64,000 nucleotides of DNA from Macrolepiota albuminosa (lineage: Eukaryota; Basidiomycota; Agaricomycetes; Agaricales; Agaricaceae), in contig JAMWFC010000053.1 of the NCBI GenBank assembly GCA_027475525.1, positions 496,001 to 560,000 on the forward strand, given 5' to 3'. Positions within the stretch are counted from its first letter, which is position 1, and each line of letters opens with the position of its first letter. The notes under the pieces are model-generated. The model had not been told where the DNA came from. It did not search any database and worked only from the letters and a program-made list of their open reading frames with translations. Below, one piece after another: positions 9,894 to 22,066 of the stretch. A program made the position numbers and the translations under genes.

Positions 9894-12800
9894 TCAACTG
9901 CCAGCAGTCAGACAAACAGCTCGTGTGGCGACCAACGCCCCAGCACTATTATCAAACGGCAAGTCCACAGTGAATAGCACATCGCTGCGGTCGCCATTCA
10001 GATACACGGGGAGATTGACAGCGCCCCCCTCACTCTGTGCGCCCTCCTCCGTATGCACCCACCTAATCTGCGACGCCCCAAGCCGGACCGTCGTCCCATC
10101 ATTCAAGACAAGCTTGTCCGACGCCCACGACGCGCCCTCGAGCGCCAGCCCGTCAACAATAAACGCACCCGGGTCATTCACCCGTTCAATATCCAGCCGC
10201 AGGCTCAGCGTCTCCAGACTCCACTTCTTCCGGTGCGCGACCGCCTGCCGCGTCGCGGTGATATACGCCTCGGGGAAGAAAAGCCCTCCGAGCCACACTT
10301 CAAAATTGTGCAGGCTTCCAGCTGCGTTGCCGATCTCCTCCAGCTGCGCGAGACGCCGCGACAGGTCCGCGATCCATGCAGAGACCGCCATCGTTTTGTG
10401 AACCTTGTAGCGCCGCCAGTGGGTTGGGATCGTGCCTAAGGGGGAGGCGCGGAGAACGGTCAGCAAGAAGAAAAAAAAGAAGAAAGAGGGGGCTCGTACC
10501 CTTGGTCAGACTACTCATGAGCGTGCGCAGATGATTCGTTTGCTTGAGCTCTCCCTGACACACTTTGACAACGTCCGAAAGATCCTTACGCACTTGGTCC
10601 AGCAGTTTACGTCCAATCGCACCCTCGCGAGAGAACACACTTTGACAACGTCCGAAAGATCCTTACGCACTTGGTCCAGCAGTTTACGTCCAATCGCACC
10701 CTCGCGAGAGAATAACCGATGTAGCGGCTCAGACTCGCCCGCTTGCTTAGGCAGAGTATTCAATGTCTATAGTGGAACACTGAGTCGTCCAGGGTCAAAA
10801 ATTAAAAGAAGAGAGTATCACGCACCGATGGCAATTGGGTGAACCACTCTTTACACCGCTCTAGAAGAGTCCGCATCCATGCGGGCTGCTGAGACGTCTG
10901 TGCCTTGGTTGCCGCAGTCGCCACCGCATCTTCATCGTCGTCCGCCAGCATCCGCATCTTACGCAGCTGCCCAAGCAACTCGTTCCCTTGATTTGGAAAA
11001 ATGGTCAGTCAGGGCACAGGCACGGTTTACAATTGGTACATGCGCACCTTGTGCAATAGCAATCACGCGCTCCGCGGTAGGGGGCAGACTGAGCCATGCG
11101 GGAGGTTCACGATCAGGTAGTGCTTGTGCCCAGGACAGGAATTGCTCGATCTTCGTGCCATCAGGTACCTCAAGTAGCTGGCCGCCAGCAGTGCTAGGTA
11201 CGAGTTGGAAGTCGACATTATATGCTGCGGGAGTGAAGAGCCCGTCCACAAACGCGTCCAGGATCCGCTGGTCAAAGTCACTGTCAATACGACCACCATA
11301 CACAGACTGCTTGATCAGTGTGCGCAGCGCGTCCCACGGAATAGTGACAGGGTCAATGTTGGCGCGCCCTTTGGAGACAGAATTGAGCCAAGCGTCAATC
11401 GTACCAAATGCGGATGCCATATCAGAATCATTGAAGTCGTATGACTTGCTCCACCCGAGAGGGGCATACCGGAGCCGTTCTTGGACAATGGCATGGAACC
11501 AAGCGAGAAGGAAGTACAATCGGATTTTCTCTGCCGGGCCCTTGGACAGCCGGACAGACCCAATGCTCCGAAGGGAATCGAGAAGGTTGGCCTTGATCCC
11601 GGGAGGAGGCTCGTTCATGATCAGACGTGACTGACGCAGGATGTTGACAGGAATGGAAGGATTCGCCTCCATAGTGAGGAATAACCGGAAATTTCGATGA
11701 GGATTGAGCGTTTGTAGCTTCTTCTCGAGCTGGCCAAGCCATGAAGGTGCCAGGTGGACATTCTTGAGTAGCACCCATGATCCCTGCCTGGACGCAACAG
11801 CAATGGCCTGATCGGCAAGCGTAAAGCCTTCCTCAGAGCCCATGGCCACTGATGCTGAACGAGCCCCAGTATTCTGAATGAGGTTCTCGACCTTGTAGCT
11901 AGCGTCGTACCCAGGAACGGAAATCAAGGCGACAGGGGTAGAAGGTGGGACCTCATCAGCTACCATCATGCCAAGTTCGAAGATTGACTCAATCGAAAGG
12001 TCTTGTTGGAATACCGTCCTCACGAATAACGCCGTGGATTGAAGGAGTCGGTCTGGACGGAAACATTTGATGATGAGTAAGTTACGAAGAGCTTCGACAG
12101 CAGCTGAGATTCGGTTCGTTAGAGAAGCCATCTTGGGTATTATGGCAGCAAGACTTACGAGTACTTGGTTCCCAAGGTGTCGGTACAGACGTCTCTGGAG
12201 TATTTGATTCCAAGAAGGGGATCCAACTGTCGCTGTGTTCCGTGATATGAACGAGCACAGACTTGAAGATCGACTGTTTGGCAAAGTTTCCGAGGCGAAG
12301 TTGCTGCTCTGCCGTTAAAAAAGGAATATGAGAGACTGTGTCCGCGGCGCCGACGATGCCATCGCCACTTTCGAGGAGGAACTCCAGCTCTTCACCAATG
12401 TCTTCGACTCCACGCAATTTCACTTGCGCTAGAAGCACCGCAAGCATGACATGATCACGGTAGAGTAATGCACGAGAAGTCCTCTTGTATACAACGAGGA
12501 ATAGGTCGTCCAACAGGATATCCCGACGCCGAGTGTAATCAGTCTCGTTGCTGAGGTTAGGATTATGATGCAAAATATAGTCAAAGATGTCGAGGAAGAA
12601 ACGAAGCGAAAACTGGTAGAAGTGGTTGACTAAGTTTAGCTGCTCCAGCACGAAAAACACTGAGCTGCAGGCTTGAGCAAGAGGAAGATACTCGGCTGTG
12701 ACTTGTTCCACCTCCTTCATGACAGCATCAGTCTCTTCGACTTTCCGAGTAATTTCGGCAGCTTCACGCTTCAGGGTTTCTAGCGTGTCAATAACCTTGT

Positions 12801-15800
12801 CATCGTCAAGTATGTTGCCAGTGGATTCATTGAGAGCTTGCAAAAGTAGCTTTTCGAGCGTTCGAAGGCGAAGTCGGAATTCACCTTGAACCTTCATCAG
12901 GTCCGTTCTCTTGCGCTCTGTGTCTGGTCGTTCCACTTTCAGTACCTGGTCAAGTGACTGACTCTGTAGACTGCTCCGGGTCATGGTGAAATTAACGAAC
13001 GTCACTCTGCTACAAATGTCCGGGGAAAATTCGACCGAAGGATCTCTTGTAGAGAGGAACATCGTGAATGCTGGGGAGAAATCGATATCCTGACTGCCCA
13101 GACGAATGAGGACGCGTCCGCCAGTGCGTCGGATTTCTTTGTTAAGTACTGCATTGAGGATTGGATCAAGGTGTTCAACATCTTGTATCAATAGGGGATT
13201 TCCGAATCGGAGAGCACTTTCTAGGACCTTGAGGAAAGCCTCGTCAAGGAAACTCGTAACCGTAATTTTCCTGTCCTTGTATTCATTCAACAAGAAAGTG
13301 GTGGCCTGGCCAGTAGGGTCAATGATAAGAGGGTAACGGTTGAATCGTTTGAGCATGATGGCATTCTCTGTCGTCAGGTTATCAGATGGCAAGGACTTTG
13401 ACTGCCAACCGAGACGGTCGTCGGCGGTTGATAAGTACTCAGTAAAAGCGAGCTCGGGCTTGAACTTGATGTTAGCTTCTGTCAAATGCGCCGACCATTC
13501 CTGCCACATCACTTCACGATAATGCTGATCGAAGAAACCACCATAGGCCAAAAATGCAGCAGAGAGTAAGACATCCCCCACAATGGTACTCATTTCCGTA
13601 TCAAATGTGCGGCTGCCAGCCTCCCAACGCTCCCTCTCCGAAGACAAACTTTCCAACAACTTCATACTACGATCAACTTTGCTCTGGACACGCTCCATTT
13701 CCGACTTGATGGCCTGGGTCTGGCTAATGAGCAAGGCGTATTCATCCTTGTAGCGAGCAATCTTGGACTCAAGCTCTCCAATCATGGCTATGATAGCGGC
13801 TGCCTGCTTCTTCGTCGTTTCAGCTTGGTCTTCCAACGATTGTACTTCGTTCCGCAGAGGCTCCACTTTATCCAAAATTTCGGAGAAACGCACTTGGGCC
13901 AATGCCCACTTTACGAGCGGACCACAAGCTTTACTGGCGAAGTTGACAGTCTCATAATTGTAATTCGGCCTACTCATGTAGTCCCTCTTCATCGTATCCC
14001 GCAGCTGCTTCGTCATTTTTGTAGTGTCAAAGTTGACGATTCTTAGTATGAAGTCGTCTCGCCGGATGATTCCCTGAATTGTGCGCCAACTGTCAATCTT
14101 GTGGCCAAGAATTGTACAAACAGACTCCATCGCTAATTTCACGACTTCTGGCGGATTGGCCATAACGCGGACTTCTTGGAGATATTGCCTCTTAATATTG
14201 CTGACAGCCGCTTGAGCTTCAACAACGGCGGGTTCAGCGTCAGCAAGGTCAGCCATGACAACCGCGCGACGTTCTTGAATATTACGCTCTTGTTCGACCA
14301 AGGCGGCCTGAATCTCGATGGAAGCAGCCTTCTTTTGTTCTGCCTCTTGCTGATCCGCAACCATACGTTTGAGTTTGTCATTTGCCTCGGCATCCTTTGC
14401 TTCGAGTTGCGACCGCTTGATCGCAAGACTTTTGCGAAGTTCCTCAACTTGAGCCACAGTGTCTTTCAGCTTGTCAAGGCCAACATGAAGATGACGTTGT
14501 TGTTCTTCCAATTCGTCGCGTTTTTCGGTGTACAGCCGCACATAGTGATTTATGCTGATTGGATTCGTTCAAATATGCCAAAGCAGTACTCAGGGAAGAA
14601 TGACTTACAAGTCAAGATAATGACGGGGTGTGACGTAATTGTAGCGACCTTGACGACGACTCAGACGTTGATTGACTTGGTGCAGAGAAGAGTGAACGTA
14701 AACTAGGGCGTTAACCACAGCGGTTCGATGAACTGGCGGCATAGAAAGACCGCGGTATGCAATTGGGAAATATGCAGGGGAACTATACGAGGGCAGGTCG
14801 AGGTCGAGTGTATGTGTAAACTCCGCGCCGACTTGGTAGAAGGCTTGATCTGACCAGTCACCAAACCAATCCAGTACACAACGATTGAAAAGCGCTGGAG
14901 AAGTAGCAGCGCGCGAGGCCAAACCATTCTCGGGAGGGTTCATTGTGAATACGACATGCAAGTTTTTCGCTACTTGTTGGGTGAACCAACGGTATAGTTC
15001 TTCTGGAGAATCCAGCATCAGGCCGTCACGCTGAGAACCTTCTTTGCAGGCAGTCATGAGAGCTGCGTGTTCATCACCCTCGAAGAGACCTGGGACCTCA
15101 GCGTTTGCCAGGAGGGTGTTCATCCGCTCCAAGAATCCTGAGTCAAGGACGTTGGATTCATCCATGATGAAACACATCTTTTCGCCCTTGCAGCCCGCTC
15201 GTCGGAGGACAGTTCGTAGATCTTCGTCAAAATCTTCGCCTGTGTATTTATTCGAGACTTTTATCTGGAATATGCTAAGTCCATTCATCCAAGCCACAAA
15301 TCTAGACAATGTTGTCTTTGAAATATAGTTAGTAGAGACTCCCGAGGACAAATAGAAGTACAAATCCCAACCTTGCCGCTTCCACTGACACCGATGAGGA
15401 GTAGATGGCCTTGAACCTGGCGGAAGACACGGTCGATCCTCAGAACATGATCGAGCACATCATTAAACAGGACGAGGGGAACATCCAACTCTTCTTCATA
15501 GAAAACACGAAGTCGAGCTTTCGTATATTCACGAAGTGCTTCACGATCCACAGGAATGTAATTTTTGGATGTCCAGTTCGAGAACAGGATAGGTCGTCCG
15601 AGGGCCTCGTCCTTGTTGATAGTCGGGAAATGCTGCATCGCAGATGCATCAATGTTCTCATCGGTCCATTGTTTTTCTTCCTCAGTCACTAGACGATCCT
15701 GGAAAAGTCGCAAAGCCTCGTGAGCCCAAACCCGAACAAGTCCCTCAACAGACAGCATTTCAAGAGGACGGATGGCCTCGTAGATACCACGGATCCATCG

Positions 15801-18800
15801 CGTAAGTTCACGCGGACTATACACATAGTGTGCTTGGATATCCGTGGTGAATCGCTTCTGAGATGCCAGATAAAAATCGACCATAGCATCTGTCAAAGGG
15901 TCTGCATATGCACGGAGGTTAGGAACAACCTTGAGAACGGCTCGATTATATGTTCCATAAATTTGCTTCAGTGAAACTTCGCCAGGATAGTCCACCATAA
16001 CAAGCGGGGCATGTCGTAGGAATCGATGGCTAAGAGGAACACGACCTGGGTCGGTTGGAGGGTTGCATGCACCCACAAACTGTATGCGCTCTAACTTGAC
16101 CCATGCCATGTCGCTAGTCCGCCAATACCCTCCGCATTCGACGAGTTGTCGAATGAAAGATATGACCCGTTGTGTGCCGTACTTGTCGGCTGCAGGCAAA
16201 TTGATCTCATCGCAGAAGACAACGAGCCAACGACCAATTTGAACGGGAGCAAGGATAACTCCATTGGGAGTTTTTCGATACTCACAATATTGTTCAAAGG
16301 TTTTTAGTATTAGCTCTGGGGTTGTGGCGCTAGAGAAGTTGAGGCCAACTACTTCCATGTCTGGAAGTTTGCGAAGAGCACTGAACAATGTCATTGTCTT
16401 TCCTGAACCAGGCGGCCCACATAGCATGAGGGGTTTATGCTCTGACAACCATGAGTACAAGACCTCTTCGTGTCGCACTGTATCCATAGTTGGAACAACT
16501 ACATCGGCCGCAGTGACGGCATGAGCTTCAATCTCGATAGACGGGACTTTAGATTGCCATGCAGACCATTCTCCGTTTGCAACCTGGACGTCATAGTCTA
16601 TGAGAGAGCTACCAGGGGGCAGGGGAGGAAGGTCAATTCCAGTTTGTTTGCGGAGATAATCACCCATCTCAGCACGTAAATCCAGTTTTGCGTCACCGGA
16701 GAAAGCCCAGATAATACTGACAAGTAATCGTTTCGTGACATATTGTTCGATGCTCTCCATGGAGAGAGGGAAATCAGAGTGGTGTATGTTATACTCGATG
16801 ACATTGCGGGCTGTTTTGTTGAGTAAAGAAAATAGAGTATTGAGTGCGCGTATGGTTGTGAAATCCATGATGTGTTCAATAGACTCAGCAAATTTTAGTG
16901 CTAAGCTCACTAGTTCATCATCCGCAAAGTACCGCTCGAGAATGGATGCAATCTGTTGTTGGGTAGCGAGGTTGACAGAAGTATTAGTCTCCGAAGCGTC
17001 ATTGCGACGTCCCAGGGCATCTGCATCTTCGTCCTCAGCGTCCAGAGGGACGAAGGCAAGGGTCGACAAGTAATTGCGAAATACCATCGAAGGGTCGACG
17101 ACATCTTCACTGAACCAGATCATACCACAGCGACTGACGGTAGCAAGAGTAGCATATTTGAGATGCTCGACTTCAAACATGATTCGGACATTAGGAGGCA
17201 GATTGAGGCGCTCTCCGTTGGGCAACGTTAAGAGTTTGTTATCATCCAAGACACTGTAATTATTGCTGGTTAAAGACTGTATATTGTATATTGATTATTT
17301 GATAAACTTGCCTGTTGAGATTCTCTACCCATTCCGGATCAACATCACCATCAAAAATAATCCAGTGCCGTTTGCCACTCTCCCCACGTACATCATCTAC
17401 GATCTTTCGAAGAATATGAGTGAACAATCCATCATTCCACTCGCGAGTTGTCTGATCCAGTGTCCCATAAAGAGCATCTTTGTGCATTGCTTTAGGGTCA
17501 ATGACATAAGACACCCCTTCGATGCCATCCAGTCGCTCGAGGGCCGCCAGAAGAACTTGCCAAGCATTCGTTTTCCCGCTCCCAGAAGGACCTACCATCA
17601 TCAGACCATGCTGAATCTTCTGTATCTGATAAAGTTGCAGGATTTTGGAAACCCAGCGTTCACCCTCTACCAACCGACGCTCTTTGCACACCTCAAGGAT
17701 CTTCTCACGCAGTGCATCCAGGTCGACAGGTACATAATCAACCCCAGGAAAGACATCTGCCAAAAGGCTGAAAGTCGTGACTATCAGCACAATAGAGACA
17801 TTTTTCGTTATAAGACAATTACCTGGTGAGAAGGGGAACATCGTCAGCTACTAACTTGGGAACAATGGTCTCAGTGACGCTCTGGATCAAAATTATTTGC
17901 TCAGAGACGTTTTCTGAGAGGTCCGCAACGTCCTGATCTTTATTCTCCACTTTCGTGAGTAGACGTTCGCGCTTCAGGATACCTGCACTGGCTAAAACTG
18001 CTTTCAACGCCCGTAATCCAAAATCGTAATGAGGTTGAGGTGATAGCTGTTCGTCACAAAGATTGAAGAACGGAACTATCTTTGAGGCAAGTGATTCCGC
18101 GGTTCGGAAGCCTTGCGAAAACAGCATCACCTGAGCAATAAGTTCGCGGTCGGGACGTGTCATTGCCATCCTAGGCTCCAATTTTATCAATAAGTATGAT
18201 AGATATGCTCCTAAAACACTCACGGTCTGAAAAGCTTGGTTAGATTGGGCGGTAGTTGAGAACGCCCAGCATAATTCGGATTAGTTGTGATAAAAATTCC
18301 TGACCATAGGGATCAGCGAAGAAATTTCCATGCATTATAGAAACAATGACAAACCAATGTTTTTATTGATCTTGAGGCTTTTCCCAACAAGCTCGATCTC
18401 GGTGTTGGGGTTCTTTGCCAATGAAGCTAAGCCCTGCTGAATACTCTGCACCTGTTGAGATACGGCGCTTAGAATACGCTCCTCAAGACGATTGAATTCA
18501 TCGAAGCAACCCCAGGCTCCAACTTGACAGAGTCCGACGAAAATACGCCCCATTGCTTGAAAATCAAATGTTTCATCGCAGCAGAAAACAAGAACGAATC
18601 GTCCAAGTTGAACACCGAGTGCTTTGACGGACTCCGTTTTACCTGGAAAGAATTTAAGAGTTAATGATTTATCACAATACGAGAACATTCACCTGTTCCA
18701 GCGGGTCCAAAAGGTGCCCCGCCCAGCTGAGTATCTAAAGCTTGCGTCAAGGTCAGGTACACTCTGTCAGTGAGGGGGGTCTGAACAAGACGGTCTGGAA

Positions 18801-21352
18801 CCCCCAAATATTCCCAGCCATAGGGGAACGACGCATCTGCGACCTTAATAGCCAACCTTTCCAGAGGATCTGGTGTGTTTTGGTTGACGTAGAACCGCAT
18901 CTGGTAAAGCCACGTAAAATGTTGTACATCCGTGACACGCTGATGGACGAGCTCTCGAATAACATCTCGTTGGTGAACCAACTCAGTGATGAGGTGTTCG
19001 CACTTCCGACGCGTAACAGGATTCAGCTCTTGCAAGACAATGTCAGCTAGCAGGTCCAATGCTTGATGTACCGTGTCAAGGGGGTTCCCTGTTAGCTGCC
19101 CAGCTTCCAAACAGCTTTCTACAGAAGCCGTCCAAGCGACTTGAACGGCGAGTGTAACTAACTGTGCAGGAAACATTTCCATCCAAGGCATCAATTCTTC
19201 CATAGTCAACTTGGAACCTGTTCCGTAGAAGACTTGGAGCTTGGTAACCGCCTCGCACAAAAGATCGGAGAGCGACAGGCGCATCATAGATTCAAGCTTG
19301 GCCAACCAATCGTTAATTTTAGGATAATCCTTTAAGAGGATCGGTTCGGAAAAGCGAACTTCTTCTCCTTCTCGAGATGCAATTCCTTGAATCTCTGTCA
19401 GGTCTTCGTCCAGAATAATGGTGGAAATACCAGCAAACATCTTCTTCAGATGTTTCATGATGCGGAGGATATCTTTGCTATTTCCAATAATCTCCAAGAG
19501 GTCCTCATCGCCAACAAAGTAGAAACGAGGGAAAGAAGACCGTTCTCGTTCCAAATATTCGCCAAGTGCCTTTTGAATCTTGTGCAACAGGTCTGCAAGG
19601 CGCTCCAGACTCTTTTGAATACCCTGGATATTCATGACGTCGAGCACAAAGGGTGACTTGTACACTCGCTTCATCACAGTCAAAAACTCGAGGTTAATCG
19701 CCGAGAATCGCGAACTTTCGGTCGGGAGTAGATGTTTAATGTCAGCACTGCCAGAAAAGATGCCTTCAAGATAGACCCATTGTCGTTGTACATCGATCCA
19801 GACATCTAGGCTGATATCAATGATGGCTTTCTTTTATTCATGACGAGTACCTCACCGAAAAGTACGTGAATTCTGTTGAGTTTTTCTTCCCATGAGCTGG
19901 CCTGACCGAATAATTGATAAATGTTCTAATACAATTGTAAGTAGTACCTACTTCTTCTTCAAAGACTGATTGAAGACATATCAACTCAGTTGAACTGAAA
20001 AGAATTCTCAAGAATATTGACCTTTGTAATATGGCGACAATTTCATCGCTGTGAGCGAGTTCAGATTCTCGCTGCACTTATTAAACAATTCATCCCATCC
20101 TCTGCGCAGACATTAAAAGACAAAATTTACTCCAAACCATGAAACAAACCTAATGAGTCTGCATTTATTCTGGTAATTGACAAGATCCAAGGTGTAGCTC
20201 GTCCAAATCTCTTTTACCTGTTTGATGTACTCCTCAAGAGCCATCTATGACGTGTTCGTTCAAACGATAATGAGAAGGAAACAATAGAGCGTACCTCTCC
20301 CTGCGCCTGTATAATGACCTCTTTTATCAAACTCTCGTTCTTCTTCAGGTCCATGTCATATACATGGCCGAGGGTCATACTGCATACAGATGAGGCTGTT
20401 GAAGATGTATAAGTTGGGAGTGACTAACAGGGGCATAGCGATCTGGGCAGGGAGGCGCAAAGCCTTGAAGAGCTGCTTCCAATGCCTGTCTTTTAGGGCT
20501 TCCGATTTCAACTCTGAAACGATTGCATTCGACTTCAGAAGGCCTTTCAATACGTCCTGCACGTATTCGAAGGCAGCGTACTGCCTCATCCTTGTCGGCA
20601 TCTCTTTCGTAGATGTCAGAAGCCCGTCTATCTGTTGCCTCAGCTTTCTAGGTTGAACTGTGGCCCAAGAGAGTTCGCGCAACTCCGAAATTTGGCTCCA
20701 AATGCCAGAAAGAGCAGTCCATACAGCTTTAAGATCGCGTAGTTCCTCAAAAACCGGCTCAAGACGCGCGTGACGCGTCAGTTCGAGATCGAGTGCTTCC
20801 TTGGCCCTGCAGACGAGGTCATACTCTTCCTGAACGCGATTAAGTTTTCCTTCAAAGACATTTATAGTATTCATCGCCGTGTCCGCGCGCATACTGCCTT
20901 GCACTGGGCGGGTCTGTTCCCATTCTTGTAAGATGTCGACGATCTTGTTCTCTACTATCTTGTCCTCCGCAACAATCTTCAGTTGCAAACCCGCTGAAGA
21001 ATAACGGAAACATCACAAAAGAGTCCATATTATAGAAATTATTACACACCGAGTTGCTCTTGGATAGAGTCGTTCTTCCGCTTCAATATCTCGTTATAAG
21101 CACTCCATTCACCTCGTAATTGATCACTATAGAGCCAGTCATCCGGAAACTGATACCTGAAGCGTTCAAGAGTCTTCTCTCCATTAGCACAAAGGTCGAT
21201 CATCGGACCCCATGTTTTAGTTTTCTTCTTCAGGTCTTGTACAAATGTGATAAACGTCACTGCGGCTGCAGTCGACGAGTTCGCAGGAGCAAAAGCCTTT
21301 CGACCTTATCAGGCCACTGTTTTTCGTGAAGGATAGACACACAGACCTCCAT
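9894..21352 (-). CDS. dhc2: Cytoplasmic dynein heavy chain, motor half (split-type Dhc2)
   Basis: Minus-end-directed microtubule motor subunit. Many short introns. Domains from N- to C-terminus: linker from about 21.26 kb ([13 protein letters not shown], then [24 protein letters not shown]); AAA1 with P-loop GPAGTGKTES (split by an intron near 18.69 kb) and Walker [14 protein letters not shown] near 18.5 kb; AAA2 P-loop [11 protein letters not shown] near 17.58 kb; AAA3 P-loop [12 protein letters not shown] near 16.4 kb; AAA4 P-loop GVSGSGKTTLSR (intron inside) near 15.35 kb; coiled-coil stalk with the microtubule-binding tip ([17 protein letters not shown]) near 14.15 kb; AAA5 [16 protein letters not shown]6; C-terminal domain ending near 9.9 kb. 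Roughly 3,300 residues by eye. The tail of about 1,200 residues found in one-gene dyneins is missing: SmE starts 170 bp upstream. Start at 21352 needs a 50-nt intron (21346-21297) to join [10 protein letters not shown]... to VTFITF. A 77-bp duplication (10558-10711) breaks the C-terminal region. Confidence 0.93.
10558..10711. repeat. 77-bp perfect tandem duplication breaking the dynein frame (probable assembly artefact)
   Basis: Two copies of a unit beginning ACACTTTGACAACG. On the minus strand each encodes the conserved [16 protein letters not shown] segment of dynein. As written the segment appears twice, out of frame; with one copy the conserved order ...[22 protein letters not shown] is restored. 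This is the clearest proof in the window that these duplications are not real. Confidence 0.96.
17254..17311 (-). other. GC-AG intron in the dynein gene
   Basis: The exon ends ...GTGGAGAATCTCAACAG and the intron begins GCAAGT, not GT, and ends ATTACAG (58 nt). Splicing here gives [18 protein letters not shown], the universally conserved AAA2 sequence of dyneins; no GT donor nearby keeps the frame. Confidence 0.85.
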
Positions 21353-21522
21353 GCTGGCCAGGGTATCAACCTAGGGTCGTTTCGTTGTAATCGACGCGTC
21401 GTCTATGTTCAAGCCCCTCATGGGTCCTTGACCACGTGTAATGCATAACCCTAACCCTTTACAAGAGTCACTTTCTCTAAGTTCACCTCAACCTCACCTT
21501 CTCCCAAAGGGCTATACTCATC
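21353..21522. promoter_or_regulatory. Shared 170-bp promoter of dynein motor gene and SmE with telo-box
   Basis: The two start codons (dynein at 21352 minus, SmE at 21523 plus) are only 170 bp apart. Inside lies ATAACCCTAACCCTTT (about 21445-21460), a double telo-box (AACCCTAA) of the type found upstream of translation and RNA-processing genes. No TATA box is obvious. Confidence 0.6.
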
Positions 21523-21989
21523 ATGTCAGGACGCCAGCAACGTGTGATGGTTCAGCCCATCGTAAAGTATTCTACTTTAGACCATGGTGTATTGCTAAAC
21601 CAATTCACTCATCCAGAACGTAATCTTCAAAAACCTGCAACAAGTCAGTTCTTCGTGGTATATGCTACTATCATTCGATTTACTCTTTTAGAAAACGAAA
21701 ATCTCGATATGGTTATATGATAATATCGAGATGCGAATTGAAGGACGCATAATCGTATGGATTACCCATTGAAGCGTACCTGCGTACTGAGATTGACCTC
21801 ACAGGGCTTTGACGAATTCATGAACGTTGTGTTAGATGAGGCCGCGGAAGTGTATGTCAAAGATGTCAAACCGCGTAGAGAACTGGGTTCGTTTCTCAGT
21901 TGACTTTTGTCTTGACCATTCTTTACATCATTCTAGGCCGCATACTTCTAAAAGGCGACAATATTACACTCATACAACAGGTTGCATGA
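21523..21989 (+). CDS. sme1: Small nuclear ribonucleoprotein SmE
   Basis: Core Sm-ring protein of the spliceosomal U1, U2, U4 and U5 snRNPs, binding the uridine-rich Sm site in the nucleus. Five exons: 21523-21561, 21617-21643, 21692-21754, 21805-21886 and 21937-21989; introns 55, 48, 50 and 50 nt. The 87-residue product starts MSGRQQRVMVQPINVIFKNL, then Sm1 motif [25 protein letters not shown] and Sm2 motif GRILLKGDNITLIQQV; the length is that of the family. Four introns in 264 coding bases is very intron-dense. It is divergent from the dynein motor gene. Confidence 0.97.
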
Positions 21990-22066
21990 ATCTCACAACT
22001 GTATTGACCTATAAGGCCTCGTATAGAGTACTCATTTTGTATGCATCTTACGTGATTCCTTCAAAT

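Noticed and set aside
10515..10763. Apparent frameshift/pseudogene in the dynein C-terminal region
   Set aside because: The break coincides exactly with a 77-bp duplication; one copy gives the intact conserved sequence.
21445..21460. Interstitial telomere or chromosome-fusion scar
   Set aside because: Only two AACCCT units, located in a 170-bp promoter between two housekeeping genes; a telo-box is the simpler reading.
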